Assembly (NCBI RefSeq): GCF_001552195.1
Contig: NZ_BCQS01000009.1
Coordinates: 1-64,000 of the forward strand
DNA length: 64,000 bases
Reading direction: 5' to 3'
DNA from: Actinomadura latina NBRC 106108
Lineage (GTDB): Bacteria > Actinomycetota > Actinomycetes > Streptosporangiales > Streptosporangiaceae
This document shows, piece after piece, positions 1 to 9,299 of the stretch (its first letter is position 1; each line of letters starts with the position of its first letter). The notes below the pieces were generated by a model, which was not told where the DNA came from, searched no databases, and saw only the letters and a list, made by a program, of their open reading frames with translations. Both the position numbers and the translations under genes were made by a program.

Positions 1-204
1 ACGGCTCCGACGCCTACGCCCACGGTGACGCCCACGGTGACGCCGACGGCTCCGACGCCTACGCCCACGGTGACGCCCACGGTGACGCCCACGGCTCCGA
101 CGCCTACGCCCACGGTGACGCCCACGGTGACGCCCACGGCTCCGACGCCTACGCCCACGGTGACGCCCACGGTGACGCCCACGGCTCCGACGCCTACGCC
201 CACG
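1..204. repeat. 45-bp tandem repeat, about 4.5 units
   Basis: Units begin at 1, 46, 91, 136 and 181; the last is cut to about 24 bases. They are nearly identical and in frame, coding a Thr/Pro-rich 15-residue unit. The array continues past the left edge, so copy number cannot be counted. Confidence 0.85.
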
Positions 205-384
205 GGTAAGCCGACCTGCAAGCACCATGACAAGAAGGGCTGCAACTGCGAGAAGCAGTGCCAGGAGGAGTGCCAGTCCCACGGAAAGCCCAAGTCCTGC
301 CACAACGGGCTTCCTCCGGCACCCGCTCCTAAGCCGGTCAAAGGGGACTACCCCGTGGACGATTGGATGGCTCCGCCAAGCTGA
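1..384 (+). CDS. Thr/Pro-repeat surface protein with Cys-rich C-terminus (5' partial)
   Basis: The frame is open to the window edge, so the N-terminus is missing. Residues 1-68 are a 15-residue repeat of T, P, V and A, encoded by 45-bp tandem units. The remaining ~59 residues are basic, with six Cys (motifs GCNCEKQCQEEC and KSC) and a Pro-rich end (PAPAPKP). A Thr/Pro stalk next to a small Cys-rich domain suggests an exported wall-associated protein with disulfides or bound metal; this is inference, since the signal peptide would lie outside the window. No catalytic family is recognised. A strong hairpin follows at 454-495. Confidence 0.6.
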   Translation, partial: TAPTPTPTVTPTVTPTAPTPTPTVTPTVTPTAPTPTPTVTPTVTPTAPTPTPTVTPTVTPTAPTPTPTGKPTCKHHDKKGCNCEKQCQEECQSHGKPKSCHNGLPPAPAPKPVKGDYPVDDWMAPPS

Positions 385-453
385 ACCATCGCGTTCTTTC
401 CTCACGGAGGACTTGAGCTCCGACGAAGGATCGTGATGGGGACCTAGCGGGTC

Positions 454-495
454 GCGAAGGGCCCGGCCCACAGAAACATGGGCCGGGCCCCTTCG
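454..495. terminator. Hairpin terminator after the repeat protein
   Basis: A near-perfect inverted repeat (arms of about 16 bases, one bulged G, loop about 8) lies 70 bases after the stop at 384 and before the next gene. There is no clear T run. Confidence 0.65.
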
Positions 496-584
496 TCCGC
501 GGTCGCGTGGAACGCGCTCCGCAGATCAATTACTGTCTGTGATATATCTGTCGCAGAAGGTGAGCGACAGGAGGAGGGATAATC

Positions 585-1364
585 GTGGGACATAGGTTCT
601 GGGCTGTTACCGCGCCGGGAGCCGCGGCGATTGTCGCCATGGTCACGGTGGCGGGCTGCAGTGGTTCGCACGGCGGGGCGCGGGCTCAAGGGGATGACCT
701 CGACATCTCGAGGCTCCTCGAAGCGACCACCTATTCGACGGTTCTCAAGGCGCCGCTGGATACGAACTCGTCCAATCCTGGCGATGGGACGGTCCTGCAT
801 CCCAAGACGCCACAGCCGGTGTACGAGCGGCCGGGCGGCCCTCCGATCGCGCGGCTACCGGTGACACAGCTGAACAGTCCTGCTTGGATGCCGGTGATCG
901 CCAGCCGCGCAGGATGGCATCAGGTGCTGCTGCCATCCCGTCCTAATGGCGCTACCGGCTGGGTTGCCGCCAACGACAGTCTGCAAGTGGCTTACACCCC
1001 CTACGTCATAAAGGTTGGGCTGTCGGATCGGCGGCTCATTCTGCTGAAGTCGGGTCGGCAGGTGGGGAGCTGGAAGGTCGCGGTGGGCACCGCCGCCACC
1101 CCCACCCCGGTCGGCCGCACGTTCCTGCTCTCCTCACTGAAGGGGTCCAAAACCGGGCCCAGCCCGCTGATCCTTCCCGTGGGTGCGCATTCGCAAGCCC
1201 GCGACACCATCGGGGGCGGGCCGGGCACGGTCGCCTTGCACGGCTGGCGCGACCGGTCGGTGTTCGGGCGGGCGAGCACACACGGCAGCGTCGCCGTGCC
1301 CAAGAAAGCCTTGAAGGCGCTGTCGGTCGTGCCACTGGGAAGCCTGGTCCTCATCAGCAAGTGA
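585..1364 (+). CDS. L,D-transpeptidase (YkuD)-like lipoprotein with Cys-to-Ser active site
   Basis: 259 residues. The GTG start is preceded by a strong GGAGGAGGG Shine-Dalgarno. An N-terminal hydrophobic segment ends in a lipobox (VAGC, Cys25). Residues 77-140 look like an SH3-type wall-binding domain, and 142-258 are a YkuD catalytic-type domain. YkuD enzymes make 3-3 peptidoglycan cross-links using a Cys in [ST]HGC. Here H219 and T232-H233-G234 are kept but the next residue is Ser235 (codon AGC). The protein may therefore be inactive, a structural or binding paralogue, or use Ser. It stands alone between the hairpin at 454 and the tRNA. Confidence 0.75.
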   Translation: MGHRFWAVTAPGAAAIVAMVTVAGCSGSHGGARAQGDDLDISRLLEATTYSTVLKAPLDTNSSNPGDGTVLHPKTPQPVYERPGGPPIARLPVTQLNSPAWMPVIASRAGWHQVLLPSRPNGATGWVAANDSLQVAYTPYVIKVGLSDRRLILLKSGRQVGSWKVAVGTAATPTPVGRTFLLSSLKGSKTGPSPLILPVGAHSQARDTIGGGPGTVALHGWRDRSVFGRASTHGSVAVPKKALKALSVVPLGSLVLISK

Positions 1365-1520
1365 CCCATGGGCCCTGGCCCCGGGACGACTGCGGACGGC
1401 GCCCGCCCGCGCCCGGCGGTGGTGAAGAGTGCCGAGTCGCCACCGAGCTGCCACGGGGATGAAGTGGGGCATAGCGAGCGGCGGGCAAACCGGGCATTCT
1501 CGCGTTTGCCCTGGTCAGGA

Positions 1521-1596
1521 TGGTGGGTCGCGTGGGACTCGAACCCACAACCTACGGATTAAAAGTCCGGAGCTCTGCCAATTGAGCTAGCGACCC
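1521..1596 (-). tRNA. tRNA-Lys (anticodon TTT)
   Basis: On the minus strand the acceptor arms GGGTCGC and GCGACCC pair, the discriminator is A, and CCA is encoded (1521-1523). The anticodon loop is CTTTTAA, giving TTT, and the T loop GGTTCGAGTCC is canonical. Length is 76 nt with CCA. The neighbours show no integration signs. Confidence 0.95.
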
Positions 1597-1639
1597 GTCT
1601 GGCAAGGGTACCGAGATCGGCGAGGGGTTCGCGACGGGG

Positions 1640-2926
<1,287 letters not shown>

Positions 2927-2950
2927 GCCATCAGCGTGCATCATGTCGGG

Positions 2951-3349
2951 ATGACGTTGAAGCCCGATGAGATTCTGCGTGACAATTTCGCGCCCTGGGT
3001 GCTGGACCTCGGCCTCGTCGCGGAGGAGGTGGGGGATGGGACGGCGGTGCTGCGGCTGCCGTGGTCCGACCGGCTGGCGCGGGAGGGCGGCGCGCTGTCG
3101 GGGCAGGCGTTGATGGCGGCGGCCGATACGGCTGTCGTGCTAGCGGTTTCAGGGGCCAAGGGCGGGTTCGTGCCGATGACGACCGTGCAGCTCAGTACGA
3201 CATTTCAGCGGCCCGTGGTGGGACGGGACGTGCTCGTGGGCGTCGAGCTCAGCAAGCTGGGGCGGACGATGGCGTTCGCGGAGATCGATATGACGGTCGA
3301 TTCGATGACCGTGGCCCACGCCAGCGCGGTCTACGCCATCATCGGGTGA
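2951..3349 (+). CDS. PaaI-like hotdog-fold thioesterase
   Basis: 132 residues, the usual length of single hotdog-domain acyl-CoA thioesterases. The central stretch with GGALSGQALMAAADTAVVLAV resembles the active-site helix region of PaaI-type enzymes, and the protein ends with the strand VAHASAVYAIIG. It would hydrolyse an acyl- or aryl-CoA in the cytoplasm; substrate unknown. The stop is 1 base from the ATG of the dienelactone hydrolase, so the two are surely co-transcribed. There is no Shine-Dalgarno, which suggests a leaderless mRNA. Confidence 0.75.
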   Translation: MTLKPDEILRDNFAPWVLDLGLVAEEVGDGTAVLRLPWSDRLAREGGALSGQALMAAADTAVVLAVSGAKGGFVPMTTVQLSTTFQRPVVGRDVLVGVELSKLGRTMAFAEIDMTVDSMTVAHASAVYAIIG

Positions 3350-3350
3350 C

Positions 3351-4034
3351 ATGACGCGTATTGAGAAGGTCGTTGTTGCGGACGGTGAGTTCGACCTGCG
3401 GGTGTGGGGGACGCGAGGGCCGGGGGTTCTGCTCGTCCAGGAGATCTTCGGGGTGGGCGAGTACATGGAGGCGGTCGCCGAAGACCTGGTGGCGCTCGGG
3501 TACGTGGTTGCGGCGCCCGACATGTTCTGGCGAATCCAGCCGAACTGGACGACGAAGCACAACGAAGAGGCTCTCCCCAAGGGGATGTCGATGGTCTCCC
3601 AGTTCGACTGGGAGAAGGGCGTAGAGGACGCTGAGGCCGCGCTGGACGTTCTCAAGGGCCTGCCCGAGGTCGGCAAGGTCGGTGTCCTCGGGTTCTGTTT
3701 CGGCGGGACGCTCGCTTACCTGCTCGCCGCCCGGACGCAGGTCGATTCCCTGGTGTCGTTCTACGGGTCCGGTGTGCCCGGGGCCTTGGACCAACTCGAT
3801 GCCGTCCATGCTCCGGTGCAGTTCCACTTCGGTGGCGCCGACGCGTACATCCCCAGGGAGGACGTCGCCCGAGTGGAGCAGGCCGCGGACGGACGGGAGA
3901 ACGTCGAAATCCACGTCCAGGAAGATGGCGGCCACGCGTTCCACAACCGGAAGGCGCCGATGTTCCATCAGCCGGAGCCAGCCGAACGGGCGTGGCGGCT
4001 TACGGAGGACTTCCTGCGGCGGACGCTCTCATAG
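3351..4034 (+). CDS. Dienelactone hydrolase family protein
   Basis: 227-residue alpha/beta hydrolase with the DLH signatures: QEIFG (Glu31), the nucleophile elbow GFCFGG with Cys116, Asp164 in GGADAYIP, and His195 in GGHAFHN. Family members open dienelactones in chlorocatechol breakdown, but many actinobacterial paralogues have unknown ester or lactone substrates. It is translated right behind the thioesterase (1-base gap). Together with the divergent P450 this suggests a small oxidative lipid or aromatic catabolic unit (inference). Confidence 0.88.
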   Translation: MTRIEKVVVADGEFDLRVWGTRGPGVLLVQEIFGVGEYMEAVAEDLVALGYVVAAPDMFWRIQPNWTTKHNEEALPKGMSMVSQFDWEKGVEDAEAALDVLKGLPEVGKVGVLGFCFGGTLAYLLAARTQVDSLVSFYGSGVPGALDQLDAVHAPVQFHFGGADAYIPREDVARVEQAADGRENVEIHVQEDGGHAFHNRKAPMFHQPEPAERAWRLTEDFLRRTLS

Positions 4035-4104
4035 CGCCGTGATGGCGAGCGGCGGCCCAGAGCGTGAAAGGACGGGGCGCCGTGATGCAGGGAGGCGTGG
4101 GGGG

Positions 4105-6678
4105 TCACACGGGCTCCAGGGTGAGGCGGGACAGTTCCCTGCGGGACGAGATGCCGAGCTTGGGGTACGCCTTGTAGAGGTGGTACTCGACCGTGCGCGG
4201 GCTCAGGAAGAGTTGGGCGGCTATCTCGCGGCTGCTCGTGCCCGCGGCCGCCAGGCGGACGACTTGCAGTTCCTGCGGGGTGAGGCGGTCGACGAGGTCC
4301 GGAGCGGTGGGTGTGGACGAGCCGGACTCGCCTGTGGCCCGTAGTTCGGCGCGCGCGCGGTCCAGCCAGGGGGCGGCGCGTAGGCGTTCGAAGATGGACG
4401 CCGCCGAACGGAGCGGGACGCGTGCGTCCGAGCGGCGGCGGGCCCGGCGCAGGTACTCGCCGTAGAGAAGTTCTGTACGCGCCCGCTCGAACGGCCGTGA
4501 CGACTGCTCGTGCAGGCGCAACGCTTCGACGAACGGTTCCTCGCTGTCGTCCAGTAGGGCCTCGCAGTGCAGGGCCACCGCTTGAGCCCAAGGCTGCTTA
4601 CCTGCCTCGGCCCAAGTGCGGAACCGGGAGAAGGCCGCGCGCGCTAGCGAGATCTCCCCTGCACGTACGGCGGCCTCCACCTGGTCTGCGGCGGCTAGGA
4701 CGTTGCCGTGCCGGTGCGGGCCGTGCGCGATCTCTTCCAGGCGGCGCAACGCGTCGTCGTAGCGTCCGAGGCCCAGGTCGAGGAGGGCGAACGCGCCGTC
4801 CGCCAAGCCCGGCGGTGCGGAGGCCGTCAGCTCGCGCAGCCGGGGCTCGTCGCCCTCGATGGCCGCGACGCGGGCCAGGACGGCGCGGAGCCGTCCCTCG
4901 CGCTGCGGGCGGCCGGTGTCGCGGGCCAGTGCGATCGCCTCCGCGACGGTGGCCTCCGCGTCCGCGTGCCGTCCCGCCGCGATCTGCGTCTGCGCCCGCA
5001 CCTGCAGGATGGTCGGCAGCTCGCCGACCAGGCCGTGCCGGCGGCAGTGCGCGACCTCGGCGGCGGCGAGTTCGAGCGCCGCGTCGTCCGCGCCGATGAT
5101 CAGTGCGAGCCAGGCGCCGCGCAGCCGGTCGCCGGCGCCGTCGCGTGCGGCCGCGACCTGCTCGGCGAGCAGCGGCACGCCGCCCGCGCCGTCCCCGTCC
5201 GCGAGCAGCGCCAGGCCGCGGAGCGTCCGGTCGTCCGGCAGCAGTTCGGACGCGCGCCGCACGGCGGGCAGCTCGCCGGACGTCCACCCGTACATGGCAC
5301 TGGTCCGCAGCATCGCCGCGCGCTCCGCGCCGGCGGCGCGGTCGACCAGCATGCGGGCCGCGGCGCGCGGGTCGCCGCGCTCGTACTCGACCGCGGCGTG
5401 CACGCGGGCGAGCCCGGCCAGGTCCGCCGTGCCGAGCTTCTCCGCGTGGACGGCGAGGTCCCCGGCCTCGTCCAGCCGGCCCGCCTGCAGGGTCAGTGAC
5501 GCGGCGGCGCCGAGCCGGGCCGCGCGCTCCTCCCGGCCGGGCGTGAGGTCCGCGGCCTGCCGGTAGAGCGCCGCCGCCGTCGCGTGGCCGGCGCGGACGC
5601 GGGCGCGCTCGGCGGCCTCCTGCAGGTCGGCGGCGACGTCCTCGTCCGGGGCCAGGGCGGCGGACGCGCGGTGCCGCGCCCGGCAGTCGAGGTCGGTCGC
5701 GGACTCGGCGAGCGCCCGGTGGACGGCGATGCGCCGCGCCGCCGTCGCGCCCTGGTACGCGGCCGCCCTGATCAGCGGGTGCCGGAACTCGATGTTGCGC
5801 CCGGCGACCCGCACCAGCCCGGCGCGTTCGGCCTCCTCCAGATCGGTGAGCCCGACGCCGAGCGTGCCCGCGGCGGCGAGCTGGCTCGGCATGTGCCCGC
5901 GGCCCTCGGCGGCCGCGATCAGCAGCATGAGCCGCGCCTTCTCCGGCAGCCGCGCGATCTGGTCCTGGAACGCGGCGAGGACGCGGTCGGCGACGGGCAG
6001 CGGCGAGGTCTCGGGCGGACGCTCCCCGGCGGCGGCGAACTCCCGCAGCGCGAGCGGGTTGCCCGCCGCCTCCCGCAGCACCCGTTCGCGGGCGAGCGGC
6101 GCCAGGCCGCGCGCCGCGAGGAACCGCTCGGCGTCGGCGCGGCCGAGCCGGCCGAGCCGCAGCTCGGGCAGGCCGGTGCCGGTGAACCCCTCGTCCCGCG
6201 CGGCGAACAGCATGACGACGCCCTCGACGGCCAGCCGCCGCGCCGCGAACAGCAGCGCCTCGGCGGTCGCGGTGTCGATCCAGTGCGCGTCGTCGACGAC
6301 GCACAGCACCGGGTCGTCCTCGGCGAGGTCGGCGAGCAGCGTCAGCACGGCGAGCCCGGTGGCGAAGCGGCCCGGCCCGTCGGCCGTCTCGCCGAGCGCG
6401 GTCCGCAGCGCGGCGGACTGCGCCGCGGGCAGCGCGCCCAGCCGGTCCCGGACCGGCCACAGCAGCTGGTTGAGACCGGCGAACGCCATGCCGGACTCCG
6501 CCTCGATCCCGGTCACCCGCAGCACGTGCGGCACCCGGGCGGCGGCCTCCGCCAGCAGCGCCGACTTGCCGATGCCGGCCTCGCCGCGCAGGACGAGCGC
6601 GCCGCTGCGCCGCTGCTCGTGCGCCTCGTCGATCAGCGAGGTGAGCCGCGACCGTTCGTCGTTCCGCCCGTAGAGCAC
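4105..6678 (-). CDS. LuxR-family ATPase regulator (LAL-like)
   Basis: 857 residues, GTG start. The N-terminal AAA/STAND-type ATPase has a Walker A GEAGIGKS at about residues 32-39 and a Walker B near VLCVVDDAHWID. A long Ala/Arg-rich helical middle looks TPR-like. The C-terminal ~65 residues are a LuxR helix-turn-helix (LTPQELQVVRLAAAGTSSREIA then LSPRTVEYHL). LAL regulators bind a ligand and ATP and activate neighbouring genes. The divergent neighbour is the old-yellow-enzyme gene, about 100 bp away, a plausible target. It converges with the dienelactone hydrolase across a 70-bp gap without a hairpin. Confidence 0.88.
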   Translation of the reverse strand: MLYGRNDERSRLTSLIDEAHEQRRSGALVLRGEAGIGKSALLAEAAARVPHVLRVTGIEAESGMAFAGLNQLLWPVRDRLGALPAAQSAALRTALGETADGPGRFATGLAVLTLLADLAEDDPVLCVVDDAHWIDTATAEALLFAARRLAVEGVVMLFAARDEGFTGTGLPELRLGRLGRADAERFLAARGLAPLARERVLREAAGNPLALREFAAAGERPPETSPLPVADRVLAAFQDQIARLPEKARLMLLIAAAEGRGHMPSQLAAAGTLGVGLTDLEEAERAGLVRVAGRNIEFRHPLIRAAAYQGATAARRIAVHRALAESATDLDCRARHRASAALAPDEDVAADLQEAAERARVRAGHATAAALYRQAADLTPGREERAARLGAAASLTLQAGRLDEAGDLAVHAEKLGTADLAGLARVHAAVEYERGDPRAAARMLVDRAAGAERAAMLRTSAMYGWTSGELPAVRRASELLPDDRTLRGLALLADGDGAGGVPLLAEQVAAARDGAGDRLRGAWLALIIGADDAALELAAAEVAHCRRHGLVGELPTILQVRAQTQIAAGRHADAEATVAEAIALARDTGRPQREGRLRAVLARVAAIEGDEPRLRELTASAPPGLADGAFALLDLGLGRYDDALRRLEEIAHGPHRHGNVLAAADQVEAAVRAGEISLARAAFSRFRTWAEAGKQPWAQAVALHCEALLDDSEEPFVEALRLHEQSSRPFERARTELLYGEYLRRARRRSDARVPLRSAASIFERLRAAPWLDRARAELRATGESGSSTPTAPDLVDRLTPQELQVVRLAAAGTSSREIAAQLFLSPRTVEYHLYKAYPKLGISSRRELSRLTLEPV

Positions 6679-6779
6679 AAGACCAAACTACGGGGCCAAC
6701 TACCGAAACCTTACGGATTCGCCCCCTAGCTGGCGGCTCGTACGTTCTTGATCAGCGATAACGCCAGATGGAGGACGTC

Positions 6780-7853
6780 ATGCAGGGACTCTTCGAGCCG
6801 CTCTCCGCCGGAAAGCTGGAACTGCCCAACCGCCTCGTGATGGCGCCGATGACCCGCAGCAGAGCGGGCGAGGGCGGCGCCGTCACCGAGCTGACCGCCG
6901 AGTACTACCGGCAGCGCGCCGGGGCCGGCCTGATCATCACCGAGGGCACGCAGCCGAGCGTCCGGGGCCAGGGCTACATCAACACGCCGGGCCTGCACTC
7001 CGGCGACCAGGTCGCGGCGTGGCGGACCGTGACCGGCGCCGTGCACGCCGAGGGCGGGCGGATCTTCGCGCAGCTGATGCACTCCGGGCGCGTCGGCCAC
7101 CCCGTCCTGTACCCGGACGGCGGCCTGCCGCTGGGGCCCTCGCCGATCGCGACCGGCGAGCAGCTGTTCACCCCCGGCGGGATGCTCGACCATCCTGTCC
7201 CGCAGGAGATGACCCTGGACGACATCGCGCAGGCCGTCGCGGAGTTCGCCGCCGCGGCACGCAACGCGGTCGCGGCCGGGTTCGACGGCGTCGAACTGCA
7301 CGGCGCGAACGGCTACCTGATCCAGCAGTTCCTCGCCGACGGCAGCAACACCCGCACCGACGCCTACGGCGGGACGGTCGCCAACCGCATCAGGTTCGCC
7401 GTCGAGGCCGTCCGGGCGGCATCGGACGCGATCGGCCCCGAGCGCGTCGCACTGCGCATATCGCCGGGCGGCACGTCGAGCGGCGTCAGCGAGAGCGACA
7501 CGCCGGAGCTGTACTCGGCCCTGATCGAGGCGCTCGCCCCGCAGGACCTCGCGTACCTGCACGTCATGGAGGAGGTGAACCGCGACATGACCCGCCGGAT
7601 CCGCGCAGAGTGGCCGGGCACGCTGATCCTGAACCCGCACCCGACCCCCGACTCCTTCCCCGCGAGGCCCGAACACGGCGTCGAGGCACTGCGCGACGGC
7701 GTGGCCGACGCGATCGCCTTCGGCGAATTGTGGCTGGCCAATCCCGACCTGCCTGCCCGCATCAAGGCCGGCGGCCCCTACAACAAGGCCGACCGAGCGA
7801 CCTTCTACGGCGGCGACCAGCATGGCTACACCGACTACCCGCCCCTCCGCTGA
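6780..7853 (+). CDS. Alkene reductase, old yellow enzyme family (NemA-like)
   Basis: 357 residues. FMN-dependent TIM-barrel enzyme reducing activated C=C bonds or nitro esters with NADPH. Family features visible: NRLVMAPMTRSRA at the N-terminus, FAQLMHSGRV, VELHGANGYLIQQFLADGSNTRTDAYGG and the C-terminal FGELWLANPDLP. An upstream in-frame ATG at 6768 exists, but a GGAGG at 6770-6774 sits 5 bases before the ATG at 6780, so that start is preferred. Divergent from the LuxR ATPase regulator; ends at a strong hairpin shared with nlpC. Confidence 0.9.
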   Translation: MQGLFEPLSAGKLELPNRLVMAPMTRSRAGEGGAVTELTAEYYRQRAGAGLIITEGTQPSVRGQGYINTPGLHSGDQVAAWRTVTGAVHAEGGRIFAQLMHSGRVGHPVLYPDGGLPLGPSPIATGEQLFTPGGMLDHPVPQEMTLDDIAQAVAEFAAAARNAVAAGFDGVELHGANGYLIQQFLADGSNTRTDAYGGTVANRIRFAVEAVRAASDAIGPERVALRISPGGTSSGVSESDTPELYSALIEALAPQDLAYLHVMEEVNRDMTRRIRAEWPGTLILNPHPTPDSFPARPEHGVEALRDGVADAIAFGELWLANPDLPARIKAGGPYNKADRATFYGGDQHGYTDYPPLR

Positions 7854-7928
7854 CCCGCCGCCCGGCACCCCCGTGGTCGCGCAGATGGGTGCCGCCGCGG
7901 ACGATGGGGTGTGCGGGTGGTGGAGCGC

Positions 7929-7958
7929 AACCCGCGGCCCTCGGTGGGGCCGCGGGTT
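7929..7958. terminator. Bidirectional hairpin terminator
   Basis: A perfect 12-bp stem (AACCCGCGGCCC and its complement) with a 6-base loop sits between the convergent reductase and NlpC/P60 genes. Confidence 0.75.
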
Positions 7959-7981
7959 GGGCGGGGTGCCCGGAACCGGGG

Positions 7982-8551
7982 TCAGAGACCCGGGCGGACG
8001 GCGCCGTTGAAGTGGCGCTTGTAGTACTTCGTCAGCTTGATCTTCTTGACGCGCTTGCCAGAGCTGGGCGCGTGGATCATGTAGCCGTGCCCGGCGTAGA
8101 CGCCGACGTGGGTGCGGCCGCCGTAGAAGAAGAGGAGGTCGCCCTTGACGGCGCCCTTCCACGAGACCTTCTTCTTGACGGCGCGGTAGATCTGCTGGCT
8201 GGTGCGGGGCATCTTCACCCCGGCCTTGCGCCAGGCGCCTCCGGCGAGGCCGGAGCAGTCCCAGGAGCCGGGGCCGGTGCCGCCGTAGCGGTACGGGTCG
8301 CCGATCTGCTTCGCCGCGTACTTCACGGCGTAGGCGGCGCGCTTCTTCTGCTTGGCGGCCCGGGACTGCGTGGCGGAGACCTTCGCGACGGTCGTCACGA
8401 CGGCGGCCTGCCGCGGTGGCGCCGCCTCGGCGCTGCCCGCGACGAGGACGCTCGCGCCGAGCGCCGCGGTCGTGGTGAGCACGAGGCCACCGGTGGTGAT
8501 TCCGGCCTTCAGGGGGTTTCGAGGGGTATGCAGAATGTCTCCAGACCTCAC
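7982..8551 (-). CDS. Secreted NlpC/P60 peptidoglycan hydrolase
   Basis: 189 residues. A signal peptide (basic N-terminus, hydrophobic 21-40, cleavage near AEA-AP) precedes a ~95-residue NlpC/P60 domain. The catalytic residues are Cys99 in WDCSG, His148 in HVGVY and His160 in MIHAP. The family cuts D-Glu/meso-DAP bonds in stem peptides outside the membrane. The linker (50-75) is short with no SH3 or LysM domain. The upstream 5' region is long, which is common for regulated wall hydrolases; see 8552-9299. Confidence 0.9.
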   Translation of the reverse strand: MRSGDILHTPRNPLKAGITTGGLVLTTTAALGASVLVAGSAEAAPPRQAAVVTTVAKVSATQSRAAKQKKRAAYAVKYAAKQIGDPYRYGGTGPGSWDCSGLAGGAWRKAGVKMPRTSQQIYRAVKKKVSWKGAVKGDLLFFYGGRTHVGVYAGHGYMIHAPSSGKRVKKIKLTKYYKRHFNGAVRPGL

Positions 8552-9299
8552 GGTGGATGCCTACCGGGCAGCCGTCACCCCGGTGGTCTTCCACAGGGGG
8601 CGGCATGCCGCGGCCATTCCGCGGCGCCATTGGGGGGACGCGAGGAAAGGTGTGGCCGCTTCCGGTTCCGTGCCTCTTGGCTGCACGGATTCGGCGTCCG
8701 ACGGCGGTTTCCGAGCGGGGTCCATGGAGGGGACGACCTGGGGGGTCCGCGCCCGGCCCCGGTCGAGGGTGGCCGTGCGCGCCGCAGTTGCGCGTCGGGG
8801 TACGTGTTCTGTTATTCGGGCGGCTGCTGTGCCGCATGAACCGGCAGGAACGTATGCAGACTCGGATGGGCATGGCAAATCCTTCCGGGCATTCCGGGGT
8901 CGGCGGGCCTTGGTAAGGGAGCACTTGCCCCAGCCTTGGCCTGCGCTGATTTCGATCAGCGCGAGAAAAGTGTGAACTGGGTCACGAATTCCCGAATGAA
9001 GATCGACTTCATCGTGGCGGACGCCGGGCCGGACGGGAGCTGGAATCGCGTTCTGTGGAAAACTCGGCCGCCGCTTCGGGGAGATTTGTGGCGTATATCA
9101 CGTATCGGTAAACGTGGCGGAAGTGCCGAGGGGCGGCTGTCTCCCACCGGCTCGGCCCGCCCGAGGAGGAGGAGGACGAGGCCCGGTTGCGGACAGTCAA
9201 GATCCCCGGATTCGGTCTGGACGAGGGTTGACGGCCCGGCTTCGGCCACCTGTAGTCCGAAGGAGATGCAGGTTCCGTTCCGGCCGGCGAAGGAGTCCC
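8552..9299. other. Long intergenic region between nlpC and the GH1 gene
   Basis: 748 bases with no convincing gene. It must hold the promoters of the two divergent secreted-enzyme genes. Near 9088-9115 an AT-richer patch (GTATATCACGTATCGG) is a possible GH1 promoter region. A 20-base perfect inverted repeat lies at 8943-8962. A c-di-AMP riboswitch was looked for on the minus strand and not accepted. Confidence 0.5.
8943..8962. promoter_or_regulatory. Perfect inverted repeat with TTCG loop
   Basis: Eight-base arms GCGCTGAT/ATCAGCGC flank TTCG. It lies far (about 340-390 bases) from either gene start and has no T tract on its 3' side in either orientation, so it is not a standard terminator. 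It could be an operator or a stable RNA hairpin in a long leader. Confidence 0.35.

Noticed and set aside
1-204. CRISPR array
   Set aside because: Units are direct 45-bp coding repeats without spacers.
8552-8900. c-di-AMP (ydaO) riboswitch upstream of NlpC/P60 on the minus strand
   Set aside because: Short pieces such as CCGAATCCG, GGAACCGG, GGGGTGA and GGTAGGC occur in the right order, but spacing is wrong and stems do not form; a covariance-model search would decide.
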